Shown here: positions 7,757 through 16,571 of the stretch, piece by piece
Numbering within the stretch: position 1 is the first letter of the stretch
Layout: each line of letters opens with the position of its first letter
Source of the DNA: Microbacterium sp. LWH7-1.2
Lineage (GTDB): Bacteria > Actinomycetota > Actinomycetes > Actinomycetales > Microbacteriaceae
DNA length: 64,000 bases
Assembly (NCBI RefSeq): GCF_038397755.1
Contig: NZ_CP151637.1
Location: forward strand, 3,720,001-3,784,000
Reading direction: 5' to 3'
Notes under the pieces: model-generated
The model's database searches: none
What the model was told of the DNA's origin: nothing
The model's input: the letters and a program-made list of their open reading frames with translations, nothing else
Translations under genes and position numbers: made by a program

Positions 7757-9246
7757 CCGAGCAGGAAGGCGCCCGGCTCCGGGCGCGAGGGATCCGCAAG
7801 AGCTATGGCGGCGTGCACGCGCTCAAGGACGTCAGCATCACCCTCGCGCCCGGTCGGGTTCACGCCCTGCTCGGGGAGAACGGTGCCGGCAAATCCACTC
7901 TCGTGAACATCCTCTCCGGCACCATCCGCCCTGACGATGGTGACATCCAGGTCGATGGGCAGACCGTGCAGCTGGGCGGCCCACAAGCCGCGCAGCGTCT
8001 CGGGATCCGAACGGTACATCAGGAGCTGGAACTGGCTGGTCCGCTCGCCACGGCAGAGAACATCTACCTGGGTCGGTTGCCTCGCAAGGGACCAGTCGTC
8101 AGCTTCTCCCGGCTTGCCAGCGACACCGTCCGGGTCCTGCGGACGCTCGGGAGTGAGATCGGGCCGCAGGCCCGCGTCGACGCTCTCCCGGTCGCCGAGC
8201 AGCAAGTGGTAGAGATCGCCCGTGCCCTGTCCGCACACCCTGCGGTGCTGATCCTGGACGAACCGACCGCCGCGCTGCCTCCGCGCGAGATTGACCAGTT
8301 GCTCGAGCGAATCCGCGCTCTTGCAGCGTCTGGTGTCGCCGTCCTATACATCAGCCACCGGCTCGACGAGGTCATGCAGGTCAGCGATGACGTCACCGTG
8401 CTTCGCGATGGTCGGGTGGCTCTCCACGCGCCAGTGACTGGGCTGACGAAGGCGGACGTCGTCCGGGCGATGCTGGGAGTCGATGTCGGCGCCTTCGCCG
8501 CCCCGGAAGCACGAGACTTCGGCAACGTCGCCGTCTCCGTCCGCGGTCTGAGCGCACCAGGCGCCCGACTTGAGGAACTTGATCTCGTGGTCGGTCAGGA
8601 AGAAATCGTGGGAGTCTTCGGACTTCCCGGGAGCGGACACGATGCGGTAGCCAGTGCACTGTATGGCACGCTGCCGGCGACGGCCGGGCAGGTCGATCTT
8701 CTCGGCGCGAGCAAGTTGCCGAGCAGCCCCCGCGACGCAATCGCCCGCGGCATCGGACTGGTGCCGGCTGACCGCAAGAACGAGGGCCTCGCGCTGAAGC
8801 TGAGCGTCCTGGAGAACCTGATGATGGTGCTGCAGCCGCGGCACGCCGGCGGGGTGCTCGTGGATCGTAAGCGCGCACGTTCCCTGGCGAACGCGCTCGC
8901 CGACGACTACCGCATCAAGATCGCCGACCTGTCCGCACCGGTCGGCTCTCTCAGCGGCGGAAACCAGCAAAAGGTGGTGCTCGCCCGGTGGGCGGCTACC
9001 GGCGCTGTCCGTCTCCTGCTGTTGTGCGAGCCGACCCGCGGCGTCGACGTCGGTGCCAAGACCGAGATTCACCGCTTGCTGCGCAGCCAGGCTGCCGCAG
9101 GCACACCTGCCCTTCTCGTCTCCTCCGACCCTGAGGAGACCATCGCGCTGTGCGACCGGATCTACGTCGTACATGCCGGCCGAGTGGCCGCCGAGTTCGC
9201 CGCGGGCCAGGCGACTCCCGCGCTTCTGACTGCGGCCGCGCTCTGA
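7753..9246 (+). CDS. RbsA/MglA-type ABC ATPase
   Basis: 497 residues with two ABC domains, the layout of RbsA, XylG and MglA. Domain 1 has Walker A GENGAGKST at 41-49 and Walker B VLILDEPTAALP. Domain 2 has the usual degenerate P-loop (GLPGSGHDAV) and a canonical signature LSGGNQQKVVLARW. An odd point is the domain 2 Walker B, LLLLCEPTRGVD, where the normal Asp is Cys. Because domain 2 in this family is largely non-catalytic, the change may be tolerated. The start codon overlaps the previous stop. Confidence 0.9.
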   Translation: MTEQEGARLRARGIRKSYGGVHALKDVSITLAPGRVHALLGENGAGKSTLVNILSGTIRPDDGDIQVDGQTVQLGGPQAAQRLGIRTVHQELELAGPLATAENIYLGRLPRKGPVVSFSRLASDTVRVLRTLGSEIGPQARVDALPVAEQQVVEIARALSAHPAVLILDEPTAALPPREIDQLLERIRALAASGVAVLYISHRLDEVMQVSDDVTVLRDGRVALHAPVTGLTKADVVRAMLGVDVGAFAAPEARDFGNVAVSVRGLSAPGARLEELDLVVGQEEIVGVFGLPGSGHDAVASALYGTLPATAGQVDLLGASKLPSSPRDAIARGIGLVPADRKNEGLALKLSVLENLMMVLQPRHAGGVLVDRKRARSLANALADDYRIKIADLSAPVGSLSGGNQQKVVLARWAATGAVRLLLLCEPTRGVDVGAKTEIHRLLRSQAAAGTPALLVSSDPEETIALCDRIYVVHAGRVAAEFAAGQATPALLTAAAL

Positions 9247-9258
9247 GAGGACTCGACC

Positions 9259-10251
9259 ATGCACACAGCCACCAACGTGGAACCAGCCCCCACCGCCACC
9301 CGCCGAGGAGTCTCCGGGCTGCTACGGCAGCAGGACACCGCACTGCTGCTGGTCCTGCTTCTGCTGATTGTCGCGTTCTCGCTCGCGTCGCCTTACTTCT
9401 TCAGCGCACGCAACTTGTCCAACGTGCTGCTGAGCGCATCCATCATCGGCACGATGTCTGCGGTAGCGACCCTGGTCGTCGTCAGCGGCGCGCTGGACCT
9501 CTCGATCGGTTCGATTGTCGCCCTCACCTCGGTGTCGGCAGCGCTGCTCACCTATGACCTGCAATGGCCTCCCGGTCTGGCCATCCTCGCCGCACTCGTG
9601 ATCGGTGCACTTGCCGGAGCACTCAACGGTGTGCTGGTTACGGTGCTGCGCATAAATCCCATCATCGCGACCATCGGCACACTCTCCGTGTTCCGTGGCC
9701 TCGCGTTCGTGTTCAGCAACGGCCGTGACATCCCGGTGCTGGATCCCATCTCGGACTATCTCGGGTTCGAACGCATCCTCGGCATCCCCGTCTCGGTCCT
9801 CATTATGATTGCGGTCTTCATCGTGACGTGGTGGGTGGCGAAGTACACCCCGTGGGGACGGAATGTCTACGCCGTCGGCGCCAATCCGCGGGCAGCCAGG
9901 CTCGCTGGCGTGGGAGTCGGCGGGATTCGCATGGGCGTGCTCGTAGCCAGCGGCCTGGTCGCCGCCATCGCGGGCATCCTCCTGAACGGTCAGGCCGGCT
10001 CCGCCACCCCCAGCGCCGGGGTCGGTTACGAGCTGCAGGTGCTCACGGCAGTGCTTCTGGGTGGCGCCAGCCTTACGGGCGGGGAAGGGCGCGTCACCCG
10101 GACATTCATCGGCGTGCTCATCATCAGCGTCATCAACAACGGGATGACACTGCTGTCGGTTCCGTCGTACTACCAGACCATCGCCAACGGGGCCCTCCTC
10201 TTGGTGGCGGTTGCAATCGACCAGTTCCGAACCAAAGCCGGATACCGATAG
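9259..10251 (+). CDS. RbsC-type ABC permease
   Basis: 330 residues, with about 8-10 hydrophobic segments after a short basic N-terminus. Family blocks are LVVVSGALDLSIGSIVALTS, NPIIATIGTLSVFRGLAF, YAVGANPRAARLAGVGV and LLGGASLTGGEGRV near the C-terminus, all conserved in RbsC/XylH/AraH. It forms the membrane channel for the binding protein at 6782 and ATPase at 7753. The 12-nt gap after the ATPase gene indicates one operon. Confidence 0.92.
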   Translation: MHTATNVEPAPTATRRGVSGLLRQQDTALLLVLLLLIVAFSLASPYFFSARNLSNVLLSASIIGTMSAVATLVVVSGALDLSIGSIVALTSVSAALLTYDLQWPPGLAILAALVIGALAGALNGVLVTVLRINPIIATIGTLSVFRGLAFVFSNGRDIPVLDPISDYLGFERILGIPVSVLIMIAVFIVTWWVAKYTPWGRNVYAVGANPRAARLAGVGVGGIRMGVLVASGLVAAIAGILLNGQAGSATPSAGVGYELQVLTAVLLGGASLTGGEGRVTRTFIGVLIISVINNGMTLLSVPSYYQTIANGALLLVAVAIDQFRTKAGYR

Positions 10252-10272
10252 ACCGACCGTTGGAGGCTGCCC

Positions 10273-10593
10273 ATGCTTGAGCACATCCTCATCATCAGCG
10301 CCGGCGACCTGCCGCGAGAACCCTTGGAAGACGCGCTGAACCGCTTCGCCCGCGACATCCACGACTGCCCAGGCCTGGTATCCATCAGCTGGGGACGAAA
10401 CGTGAACCCGACCGGTCTGCAACGCGGGTGCGACTACGTCTGCTCGGCCCTGCTCGACAGCATCGATACGCTGCAGACCGACTACTGGAACCACCCCGCC
10501 CACCACGTCCTTCTCGAGGAGCTCCCGGCGCTATGTGCGGAGCGATTCGCGCTGGACTTCGACGTCGCGGAAGGTGAAACCCATGGCCGCTGA
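10273..10593 (+). CDS. Dabb (alpha/beta-barrel stress-response) protein
   Basis: 106 residues. The N-terminal strand MLEHILIISAGD and the C-terminal HHVLLEELPALCAERFALDF fit the Dabb ferredoxin-like fold, found in stress-response dimers and some aromatic-pathway enzymes. Family members of this size are often encoded inside catabolic operons, where a few act as cyclases, decarboxylases or dehydratases. Its 3' end overlaps the start of the crotonase gene by 11 nt. The catalytic role, if any, cannot be told from the sequence. Confidence 0.7.
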   Translation: MLEHILIISAGDLPREPLEDALNRFARDIHDCPGLVSISWGRNVNPTGLQRGCDYVCSALLDSIDTLQTDYWNHPAHHVLLEELPALCAERFALDFDVAEGETHGR

Positions 10594-11284
10594 GACTCTG
10601 ACCGTCACTCGAGAGGGAAAAGTCGCCTGGCTCGCTCTCGACCGTGGGGAGCGGAACCTGCTGGACGCGGAGCTCGCTCGCGCCCTTGCGGACGCGGTTG
10701 CCGACCTCGATGCGGAAGAGGTCGAAGCGCTTGTGCTGACCGGCGCCGGCAACGTGTTCTGCGGGGGCGCGGACGGCCCACACCTGCGCTCCACTGGTAC
10801 GGCGCGCGAGTTCGCTGACGCCGCGGTAGACCTGTTCACGCTGCTGTCTGAGGTGAAGGCGCCAGTGGTGGCGGCGGTCAACGGGGACGCCCTGGCCGGC
10901 GGGTTCGGACTCGCGTGTGCGGCGGACATCGTCTTGGCCGTCGAGGGGGCTTCGCTGGGAACCATCGAGGCGAAGCTGGGCACCTGGCCGATGATTGCGC
11001 AGGTGCCCGCCAGCCGGCGTGTGCCGGTGAAGGCGGGGTTGCGCAACGCTCTCACCGGGGTTCCGTTCACCACCCGGGAGGCGAAGGACCTCGGCATCAT
11101 CGACGAGATCGTGCCTGATGGCGACCTGCTCCGTGCGCGGGTGACGCAGATCGTCCGCGAGGCCACGGTGGGCGGAGATGCGGCCCGCCGCGGCAAGCCG
11201 ATGCTCGTCGGCCTGTATGCGGGCAACTATCGCGCAGACCTGCAGGCAGCCGCCGACGCGTTCGTCGACGTGTTCGGAGCCTGA
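10583..11284 (+). CDS. Enoyl-CoA hydratase/isomerase (crotonase) family protein
   Basis: 233 residues starting MAAETLTVTREGKVAWLALD. The oxyanion-hole segments are visible: NVFCGGADGPHL and VNGDALAGGFGLACAADIVL, followed by ASLGTIEAKLGTWP. It is a little shorter than the usual 255-270 residues. The ATG at 10583 has GGAAGGTG upstream and lies within the end of the Dabb gene. It probably hydrates, isomerises or cleaves an acyl-CoA. The acidic residues at the usual two Glu positions are not clear (TIEAKLG holds one), so the precise reaction is open. Confidence 0.8.
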   Translation: MAAETLTVTREGKVAWLALDRGERNLLDAELARALADAVADLDAEEVEALVLTGAGNVFCGGADGPHLRSTGTAREFADAAVDLFTLLSEVKAPVVAAVNGDALAGGFGLACAADIVLAVEGASLGTIEAKLGTWPMIAQVPASRRVPVKAGLRNALTGVPFTTREAKDLGIIDEIVPDGDLLRARVTQIVREATVGGDAARRGKPMLVGLYAGNYRADLQAAADAFVDVFGA

Positions 11285-11304
11285 GCCCTTCTTGCTGGGC
11301 TCCG

Positions 11305-12045
11305 CTATCGCACGTGCAGGTGCGCGAGCATGGCGGAGTGGTGCGAGTGCACGCACTCGCGCATGGCCATCGCGTCGCGGTTCTCTAGCGCCTCGAGCAT
11401 CGCGATATGCACCTCGTCGGGTCGATCCGCCCCTGACAGGAGCCAGTCAGGCGTCTCACCAGACTCGATCCAGGCGCGGTATGTGTTACTCACGGCAGCG
11501 TTGTGCACCGCCTCGAACATCATCGCCATGTACTTGTTCTGACCGGCCCGGACAATCGCGGCATGGAACAGCGCGTCGGCGGCGACCCAGCTCGCCGCCG
11601 ACCCGGCGGCCGTCATGCGCTCCAGCGCGCCGCGCACCCGCGCGACGTCTTCGGCGGTCGAGTTTGACGTGGCCAGGCTGGTTCCGCGGTCTTCCAGCAG
11701 CAGCCGCAAGTCCAGGAGATGGTCGAGCGAGTCGTCGTTGACTTCCATCATCAGCTGCATCGACTGCGCGATGAGGTGTTCGGGTCGACGCATGACGTAC
11801 GCCCCGGACCCCGGACGGATGTCCACTAGACCCATCATCGACAGCGTCCGCAGCGCCTGAGCCACGATGGGCCGGCTGGCGCCGAGCTGCGATGCCAGTT
11901 CCCGCTCGGACGGCAAGCGGGTGCCTTCCTGAAGGTCGTTCTTGAGGATGATTGACCGGATCTGCTCCACCACCTCATCCGCGAGTCGGCTGGCCGAGAC
12001 CGGGCGAACTGCAGGAAAAACGGGCAACGCGTTGGTGTCCGCCAT
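11305..12045 (-). CDS. GntR-family regulator (FadR/FCD subfamily)
   Basis: 246 residues. The winged helix is LADEVVEQIRSIILKNDLQE followed by GTRLPSERELASQLGASRPI, then an all-helical FCD domain with Asp and His ligands in LLLEDRG, DALFHAAIV and HSHHSAMLAHLH. The ATG at 12045 has AAGGA upstream (GAAAGGAAGCAG). The gene sits between two operons, 6.8-11.3 kb and 12.2-15.3 kb, whose promoters carry the same GCCACCTRGCCACT element, so it is the probable regulator of both. Its own promoter region contains TGGCCA and CTGGCCG sequences that may allow autoregulation. The convergent crotonase gene ends 20 bp away. Confidence 0.9.
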   Translation of the reverse strand: MADTNALPVFPAVRPVSASRLADEVVEQIRSIILKNDLQEGTRLPSERELASQLGASRPIVAQALRTLSMMGLVDIRPGSGAYVMRRPEHLIAQSMQLMMEVNDDSLDHLLDLRLLLEDRGTSLATSNSTAEDVARVRGALERMTAAGSAASWVAADALFHAAIVRAGQNKYMAMMFEAVHNAAVSNTYRAWIESGETPDWLLSGADRPDEVHIAMLEALENRDAMAMRECVHSHHSAMLAHLHVR

Positions 12046-12111
12046 CTGCTTCCTTTCTTGTGGCCAATCGGTGGGGTCTGACCATTTTACTGGCCGTAAC
12101 TCTCCGACGGA

Positions 12112-12168
12112 TTGACAGTGGAGGGCTACAGGTCTATTGTCAAGTGGCATAGCCACCTAGCCACTAGA
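12112..12168 (+). promoter_or_regulatory. Promoter and GntR operator of the transketolase operon
   Basis: TTGACA (12112-12117), 17-nt spacer, TATTGT (12135-12140). Nine nt later the operator TAGCCACCTAGCCACTAG (12150-12167) begins, matching the element at 6737-6756 in sequence and in distance from the -10 box. An additional arm AGTGGC (12143-12148) makes GTGGC-ATA-GCCAC an inverted repeat. The geometry fits repression by blocking transcription initiation. Confidence 0.72.
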
Positions 12169-12180
12169 ATGGGAGTAGCT

Positions 12181-12984
12181 ATGACGACGACGTCGACACC
12201 GGTGAGAGACACGGTCTCGTTGGCCCGTGGCATCCGCCGACGTGCGGTGGAGATGGTTGCTCCGCAAGGATTCGGCTACCTGGGGCAGGCGCTGTCCAGT
12301 GCAGAGACGGTCGCCGCTCTCTACGGCAGCTATTTGCGCCCCGGAGTGGACCGCTTCATCTGCTCTCCGGGGCACTACATCATCGCGGCGTACGCCGCCG
12401 CCGCGGAGGTCGGTCTCCTCAGCGAGGAGCAGCTGCTCACCTACGGGCAAGACGGCTCCGAGCTCGAGGCCATCGGCACGGAGCGGACCCCGCTGGTCGA
12501 CCTGACGTGCGGTTCACTCGCCCAGGGACTTTCAGGCGCTGCGGGATTCGCGTACGCCGACCGGCTCCTTTCGCGAACCGGAGGACGTGTCTACGCCCTC
12601 ATCAGCGACGGTGAGCTGGAGGAAGGTCAGGTGTGGGAGGCGGCCATGTTCGCCGCTCACCACCGACTGGCCAGCCTCGTGGTCATCCTCGACGCGAACA
12701 ACTCCCAGGTGGACGGTCCGGTCGACACCATCACGACCATCGAGCCGATTGCCGACAAGTGGACGGCATTCGGATGGCATGCCATCGACATCGACGGGCA
12801 CGACGTGGATGCGGTGCACGCGGCGTTCGAGAGTGCGCTGAACGATGAGCGCCCGTCGATCATCATCGCCCGCACCTCCACCGTTCACGGACTTGATGTG
12901 CTGCCGCCGGACGCGGATGGTCATTTCATCAAGCTGCCAGCCGAGTTGGCCGCTGCAGCCCGAGAGGAACTCGCTGATGCATAA
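12181..12984 (+). CDS. Transketolase-like protein, N-terminal (TPP-binding) subunit
   Basis: 267 residues from ATG 12181, with GGGAG upstream. The thiamine-diphosphate motif is visible as ISDGELEEGQVWEAAMFAAH then LVVILDANNSQVDG (GDG...NN type). HYIIAAYAAAAEVGLL and GSLAQGLSGAAGFAYADR match transketolase PP domains. It pairs with the C-terminal subunit gene that overlaps its end. Split transketolases of this kind transfer two-carbon ketol units or make related acyloins; their substrates are often not known. Expression is predicted to follow the GntR operator in front. Confidence 0.88.
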   Translation: MTTTSTPVRDTVSLARGIRRRAVEMVAPQGFGYLGQALSSAETVAALYGSYLRPGVDRFICSPGHYIIAAYAAAAEVGLLSEEQLLTYGQDGSELEAIGTERTPLVDLTCGSLAQGLSGAAGFAYADRLLSRTGGRVYALISDGELEEGQVWEAAMFAAHHRLASLVVILDANNSQVDGPVDTITTIEPIADKWTAFGWHAIDIDGHDVDAVHAAFESALNDERPSIIIARTSTVHGLDVLPPDADGHFIKLPAELAAAAREELADA

Positions 12985-13981
12985 GCCGCCCTACGCGACC
13001 GAAGTCAAGCCGTACGGTCGAGCTCTGGTCGAGCTCGCCGAGCGGCGCGACGACGTCATCTGCCTCTCCGGTGACCTCACCCGCCAGACGGAGATCGACC
13101 TGTTCCAGGAACGGTTCCCGGAGCGCTTCGTGCACGCCGGTATGGCCGAGGCGAACATGATCAGCATGGCCGGGGCGATGGCGCGCGAGGGGCTGCAGCC
13201 TTTCGTGCACACTTTCGGTGTGTTCGCCACGCGGCGTCCCTACGACCAGATCGTCAACGCGGTCGCGTACCCGAACCTTCCGGTGCGACTCGTGGGCTTC
13301 ATGCCTGGCATCTCCAGCCCGGGCGGCCCCAGTCACCAGGCCATCGAGGACGTTGCCATCATGCGTGCTCTGCCGAACTTCACAGTCATCGACGTAGCAG
13401 ACGCGGTCGAGATCGCGCAGGTCGTGCCTCAGCTGGCCACAATCCCCGGACCCGTGTACTTGCGGCTCAAGCGTGGCGAGATCCCGGTGATCTTCGAGGA
13501 GGACCACAAGTTCCGCCTCGACGAGGCGCACGTTCTCACCGAGGGGGATGACGTCGCTCTGGTCACGAACGGGATGATGCTGGCGGCGAGCCTGGATGCT
13601 GCCCGGACGCTGGCAGACGCCGGCATCGGGGTACGGATCGTGCATGTGCCGGTGGTGAAGCCTCTGGATGCGGCAACGATTCGCCAGGCGGTGGAGCAGA
13701 CCCGTGTGGTGGTCACCGCGGAGAACCACTCCGTGATCGGTGGCCTGGGGTCCGCCGTCGCCGAAGTGGTCGCCGAAGCCGGCCTTGGTCGCCCGCTTCG
13801 CCGGGTCGGGATGCAGGACACCTTCGCTGAGGGCTCACGCACCGCACCGTACCTGTTCGAGAAGTACGGCCTCTCCACGCAGGCGCTCATCGACGCGATC
13901 TGGGCGCACCTGCGCCGCGACGGCGCGGCGCCCATCGCCGAACGCCACGAGCTCGCCGTAGGCGAGTACCAGCCGGTCTAA
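12977..13981 (+). CDS. Transketolase-like protein, C-terminal (Pyr) subunit
   Basis: 334 residues. It holds the pyrimidine-binding domain with the conserved Glu region (RFVHAGMAEANMISMAGAMA), the FVHTFGVFATRRPYDQI block, and the C-terminal transketolase domain (DVALVTNGMMLAASLDAA, VVVTAENHSVIGGLG). The ATG at 12977 overlaps the upstream stop by 8 nt, which suggests coupled translation of a 1:1 complex. Together the two subunits equal one full-length transketolase. Confidence 0.9.
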   Translation: MHKPPYATEVKPYGRALVELAERRDDVICLSGDLTRQTEIDLFQERFPERFVHAGMAEANMISMAGAMAREGLQPFVHTFGVFATRRPYDQIVNAVAYPNLPVRLVGFMPGISSPGGPSHQAIEDVAIMRALPNFTVIDVADAVEIAQVVPQLATIPGPVYLRLKRGEIPVIFEEDHKFRLDEAHVLTEGDDVALVTNGMMLAASLDAARTLADAGIGVRIVHVPVVKPLDAATIRQAVEQTRVVVTAENHSVIGGLGSAVAEVVAEAGLGRPLRRVGMQDTFAEGSRTAPYLFEKYGLSTQALIDAIWAHLRRDGAAPIAERHELAVGEYQPV

Positions 13982-14023
13982 CCCCGGCGCCCGACTGCCT
14001 CTTGGATGAAGGAACCGAACGAT

Positions 14024-15340
14024 ATGACCACCACTCATCTTCAGACGCCTGTCTCCTCTCCCGGCGCGATCATGGGCGTCGACTGGGAGGAGCGGGTCAA
14101 TTTCGCTCGCCTCCGTGACGAGCGCCTCGCCCGTGCTCAGGCTGAGCTGGAGCGCTCCTCGCTCGGTGCGCTGATCCTGTTCGATATGAACAACGTCCGA
14201 TACACCACCGCCACCCACATCGGGAACTGGGCGCGGGACAAGCTGTTCCGGTGCGTGCTGCTGATGCGCGGCCACGACCCCATCCTGTGGGACATCGGCT
14301 CGGCGGCCCGCCAGCACAAGATGCACGCACCGTGGCTGGACGAGGAGAACTGGCGCGCCGGCCTGTCGACGTGGCGCGGCTCCATCCCCGAGGAAGTGGG
14401 CGTTGAGGTCGGGAACGCCAAGCGGATCGCCGACATCCTGCGCGAGAACGGTCTGCAGAACGATCCCATCGGAATCGACGTCGTGGAGATCCCGGTGTTG
14501 CGTGCGTTCGAGGGCGAGGGCCTGCACATCGTCAACGGCCAGGACCTCATGCAGCGGGCTCGGCGCATCAAGACCGTGGACGAGATCGCCCTCCTCTCGC
14601 ACGCCGCGGGCATGGTGGACGCCGCCTACGACGAGCTCTACCGGTTCCTGCACGTCGGCGTCCGCGAGAACGACGCGGTGGCGCTGGTCAACCGTGTGCT
14701 CTACGAGCTCGGCTCGGAAGAGGTCGAGGCCGTCAACGCCATCGCCGGCGAACGCTGCTCCCCCCACCCGCACGTATTCTCCGACCGGATGATGCGCCCC
14801 GGCGACACGGCGTACTTCGACATCATCCACTCCTTCAACGGCTACCGCACCTGCTACTACCGCACGCTCAACATCGGCAGCGCGAACGCCAATCAGCGCG
14901 ACGCCTACACCCGTGCCCGCGAGGCAATCGACGCCGCCATCGACCAGGTCAAGCCCGGCGCATCCAGTGCCGACATCGCTCGCGCCTTCCCATCGGCAGC
15001 CGACCTCGGCTACCACAGCGAGGAAGAGGCGTTCGGTCTGCAATACTGCCACGGCATCGGCCTCTCACTGTGGGAGCAGCCGCTCATCAGCCGGTACCAC
15101 TCGCTCGAGCACCCGGTGGAGATCGAAGAGGGCATGGTGTTCGCCCTCGAGACGTACTGGCCTACCAAGGACGGCTCGTCCGCGGCCAGAATCGAAGAAG
15201 AGGTCGTCGTGACCAGCGAGGGCTGCAAGGTCATCACGCGCTTCCCGGCCGATGAACTCCTCGTCGCAGGCACCCGCTACTGGAACGGTCACTCGTTCAA
15301 CACGAACAACCTCGGAACGGGCATCCGTCAGAACGTGTGA
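14024..15340 (+). CDS. M24-fold protein, creatinase/DddP-like branch
   Basis: 438 residues: a creatinase-type N-domain (about 20-180) and a pita-bread C-domain. Of the usual five metal ligands Asp266 (YFDII), His343 (YCHGIG), Glu376 (FALETYWP) and the ARIEEEV Glu are present, but the second Asp is Cys277 (YRTCYYRT). The paralogue at 31.9 kb has the same change. This points away from an ordinary Xaa-Pro aminopeptidase and towards creatinase-like or DddP-like (DMSP lyase) C-N or C-S cleaving members; the choice cannot be made here. ATG 14024 has AAGGA upstream; ATG 14006 is an alternative. The gene follows the transketolase pair within 42 bp, in the same operon. Confidence 0.8.
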   Translation: MTTTHLQTPVSSPGAIMGVDWEERVNFARLRDERLARAQAELERSSLGALILFDMNNVRYTTATHIGNWARDKLFRCVLLMRGHDPILWDIGSAARQHKMHAPWLDEENWRAGLSTWRGSIPEEVGVEVGNAKRIADILRENGLQNDPIGIDVVEIPVLRAFEGEGLHIVNGQDLMQRARRIKTVDEIALLSHAAGMVDAAYDELYRFLHVGVRENDAVALVNRVLYELGSEEVEAVNAIAGERCSPHPHVFSDRMMRPGDTAYFDIIHSFNGYRTCYYRTLNIGSANANQRDAYTRAREAIDAAIDQVKPGASSADIARAFPSAADLGYHSEEEAFGLQYCHGIGLSLWEQPLISRYHSLEHPVEIEEGMVFALETYWPTKDGSSAARIEEEVVVTSEGCKVITRFPADELLVAGTRYWNGHSFNTNNLGTGIRQNV

Positions 15341-15382
15341 CGAGCCACGCTGCGCTCCGCTCGACGTGAGCGAACGCGCCGG

Positions 15383-15430
15383 GCGAGGCTCGCGAGTGTG
15401 TACTAGAGCTGAACATGGTGCGAGCCTCGC
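15383..15430 (+). terminator. Stem-loop after the transketolase/M24 operon
   Basis: GCGAGGCTCGC (15383-15393) and GCGAGCCTCGC (15420-15430) are exact inverted arms of 11 bp around a 26-nt loop. It lies 40 bp after the M24 stop. No T-run follows, so termination strength is unclear. Confidence 0.4.
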
Positions 15431-15535
15431 TTACGCTGAGAACACAGTCGGCGTCAAGAACATCGTCACGAAGTCTCGCTCGGGGAGTCCGCGGACGGCC
15501 GCCCGTTCGTCGAGCAACATCCGAGGAGACACCGC

Positions 15536-15797
15536 ATGAGCTCGAAGGCACCGGTTAAGGCCGAGGCGGCCGCGTTCTCGCACTCGTCAAGGACAACCCT
15601 CCCCTCGACACGCAGACCGCGACGAAGAACCGGGCGGATCTGGTGCACGCGTTGCCGCTGACGGGCCGTCGGTCCCGCCGTGGCACAGGTGGTGGACACG
15701 CAGATCGTCGGCGTCGGGGTCAGGGTGTATGCCGTGTCGGACTTACCCGACCAGCCGTGCGTGGTCTACTTCGACGGCGGAGGATGGGTGCTCGGAG
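15536..15797 (+). pseudogene. alpha/beta hydrolase remnant, N-terminal part
   Basis: Starting at ATG 15536, with GGAG upstream, several short frames together spell the start of a fold-3 alpha/beta hydrolase. One frame gives ALVKDNPPLDTQTATKNRAD, then after a shift QVVDTQIVGVGVRVYAVSDL and VVYFDGGGWVLGDVELAD (an HGGGW-like oxyanion loop with Asp for His). At least two frameshifts are needed. It runs straight into the second hydrolase gene, whose own 5' end seems to overlap this fragment. Confidence 0.6.
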
Positions 15798-16571
15798 ATG
15801 TCGAGCTGGCTGACTCCACCGCGCGACCCGCGGCTCGAGGAGGCCCGATGGTCACGCCCCACGTTGGTGGTCGTCATCCACGGCGGCGGCTGGGAGTCCA
15901 GCTACACTTCGGACTACGTCGCGCGGCTCGCCGAAGCCGTCACGGCGCTGGGAGCCGCGACCTGGAACCTCGAGTTCCGCCGCCTCAACAACCCCGGGAG
16001 CGAGTTTCCGGGGATGTTCCTCGACATCTCGCGCGGAGTGGACTTCGCACGCGAACTAGCGCGGGAGTACCCGATCGATCTGGACCGAGTACTTCTGCTG
16101 GGGCACTCCTCTGGCGGTCATCTCGCGACGTGGGCGGCGGGCCGGAAGAACCTTTCTCCGGACAGCTCGCTGTACGTGAAGGACCCGCTGCTGGTGCGGG
16201 GCGTCATCGAACTGGCCGGGGTCCTCGATCTCGAGCACGCCCACAGCGCGGGTCGAACTGACGTCCTCCAAGTGGTTCGCGCAGGTGAGCCTGCGGGGCT
16301 GCCGGCCAGGGCGCGCGACGCGTCCGCGATCCGGCTACTTCCCTTCGGTGTGCCGCAGACTCTCATCATCGGGACGAAGGACAACCCATGGCGCATCGAG
16401 AGCCACCGGCGCTACCTCGATGTAGGCGCGGCACTGGGCGACGATATCGACCTGATCGAGCTGGAAGGTGCTAATCACTTCGACGTGGTCGACCCGAGCA
16501 GTCCGGCGTGGGAGAAGATCGCGAGCGCCGTCCGCGAGTACGCCGGCCTTCGACCCTGCGACGTGTCATAG
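15798..16571 (+). CDS. alpha/beta hydrolase (BD-FAE/kynurenine-formamidase-like)
   Basis: 257 residues if started at ATG 15798. The oxyanion motif HGGGW is in VVVIHGGGWESS, the nucleophile elbow is GHSSGG (VLLLGHSSGGHLATWAAGR), and the late His is in EGANHFDVV; the acid is probably the Asp of IGTKDNPW. Such enzymes hydrolyse esters, formamides or amides. The N-terminus sits inside the remnant of another hydrolase, so the native start may have been replaced. The 3' end overlaps the convergent RidA gene by 6 bp. Confidence 0.75.
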   Translation: MSSWLTPPRDPRLEEARWSRPTLVVVIHGGGWESSYTSDYVARLAEAVTALGAATWNLEFRRLNNPGSEFPGMFLDISRGVDFARELAREYPIDLDRVLLLGHSSGGHLATWAAGRKNLSPDSSLYVKDPLLVRGVIELAGVLDLEHAHSAGRTDVLQVVRAGEPAGLPARARDASAIRLLPFGVPQTLIIGTKDNPWRIESHRRYLDVGAALGDDIDLIELEGANHFDVVDPSSPAWEKIASAVREYAGLRPCDVS

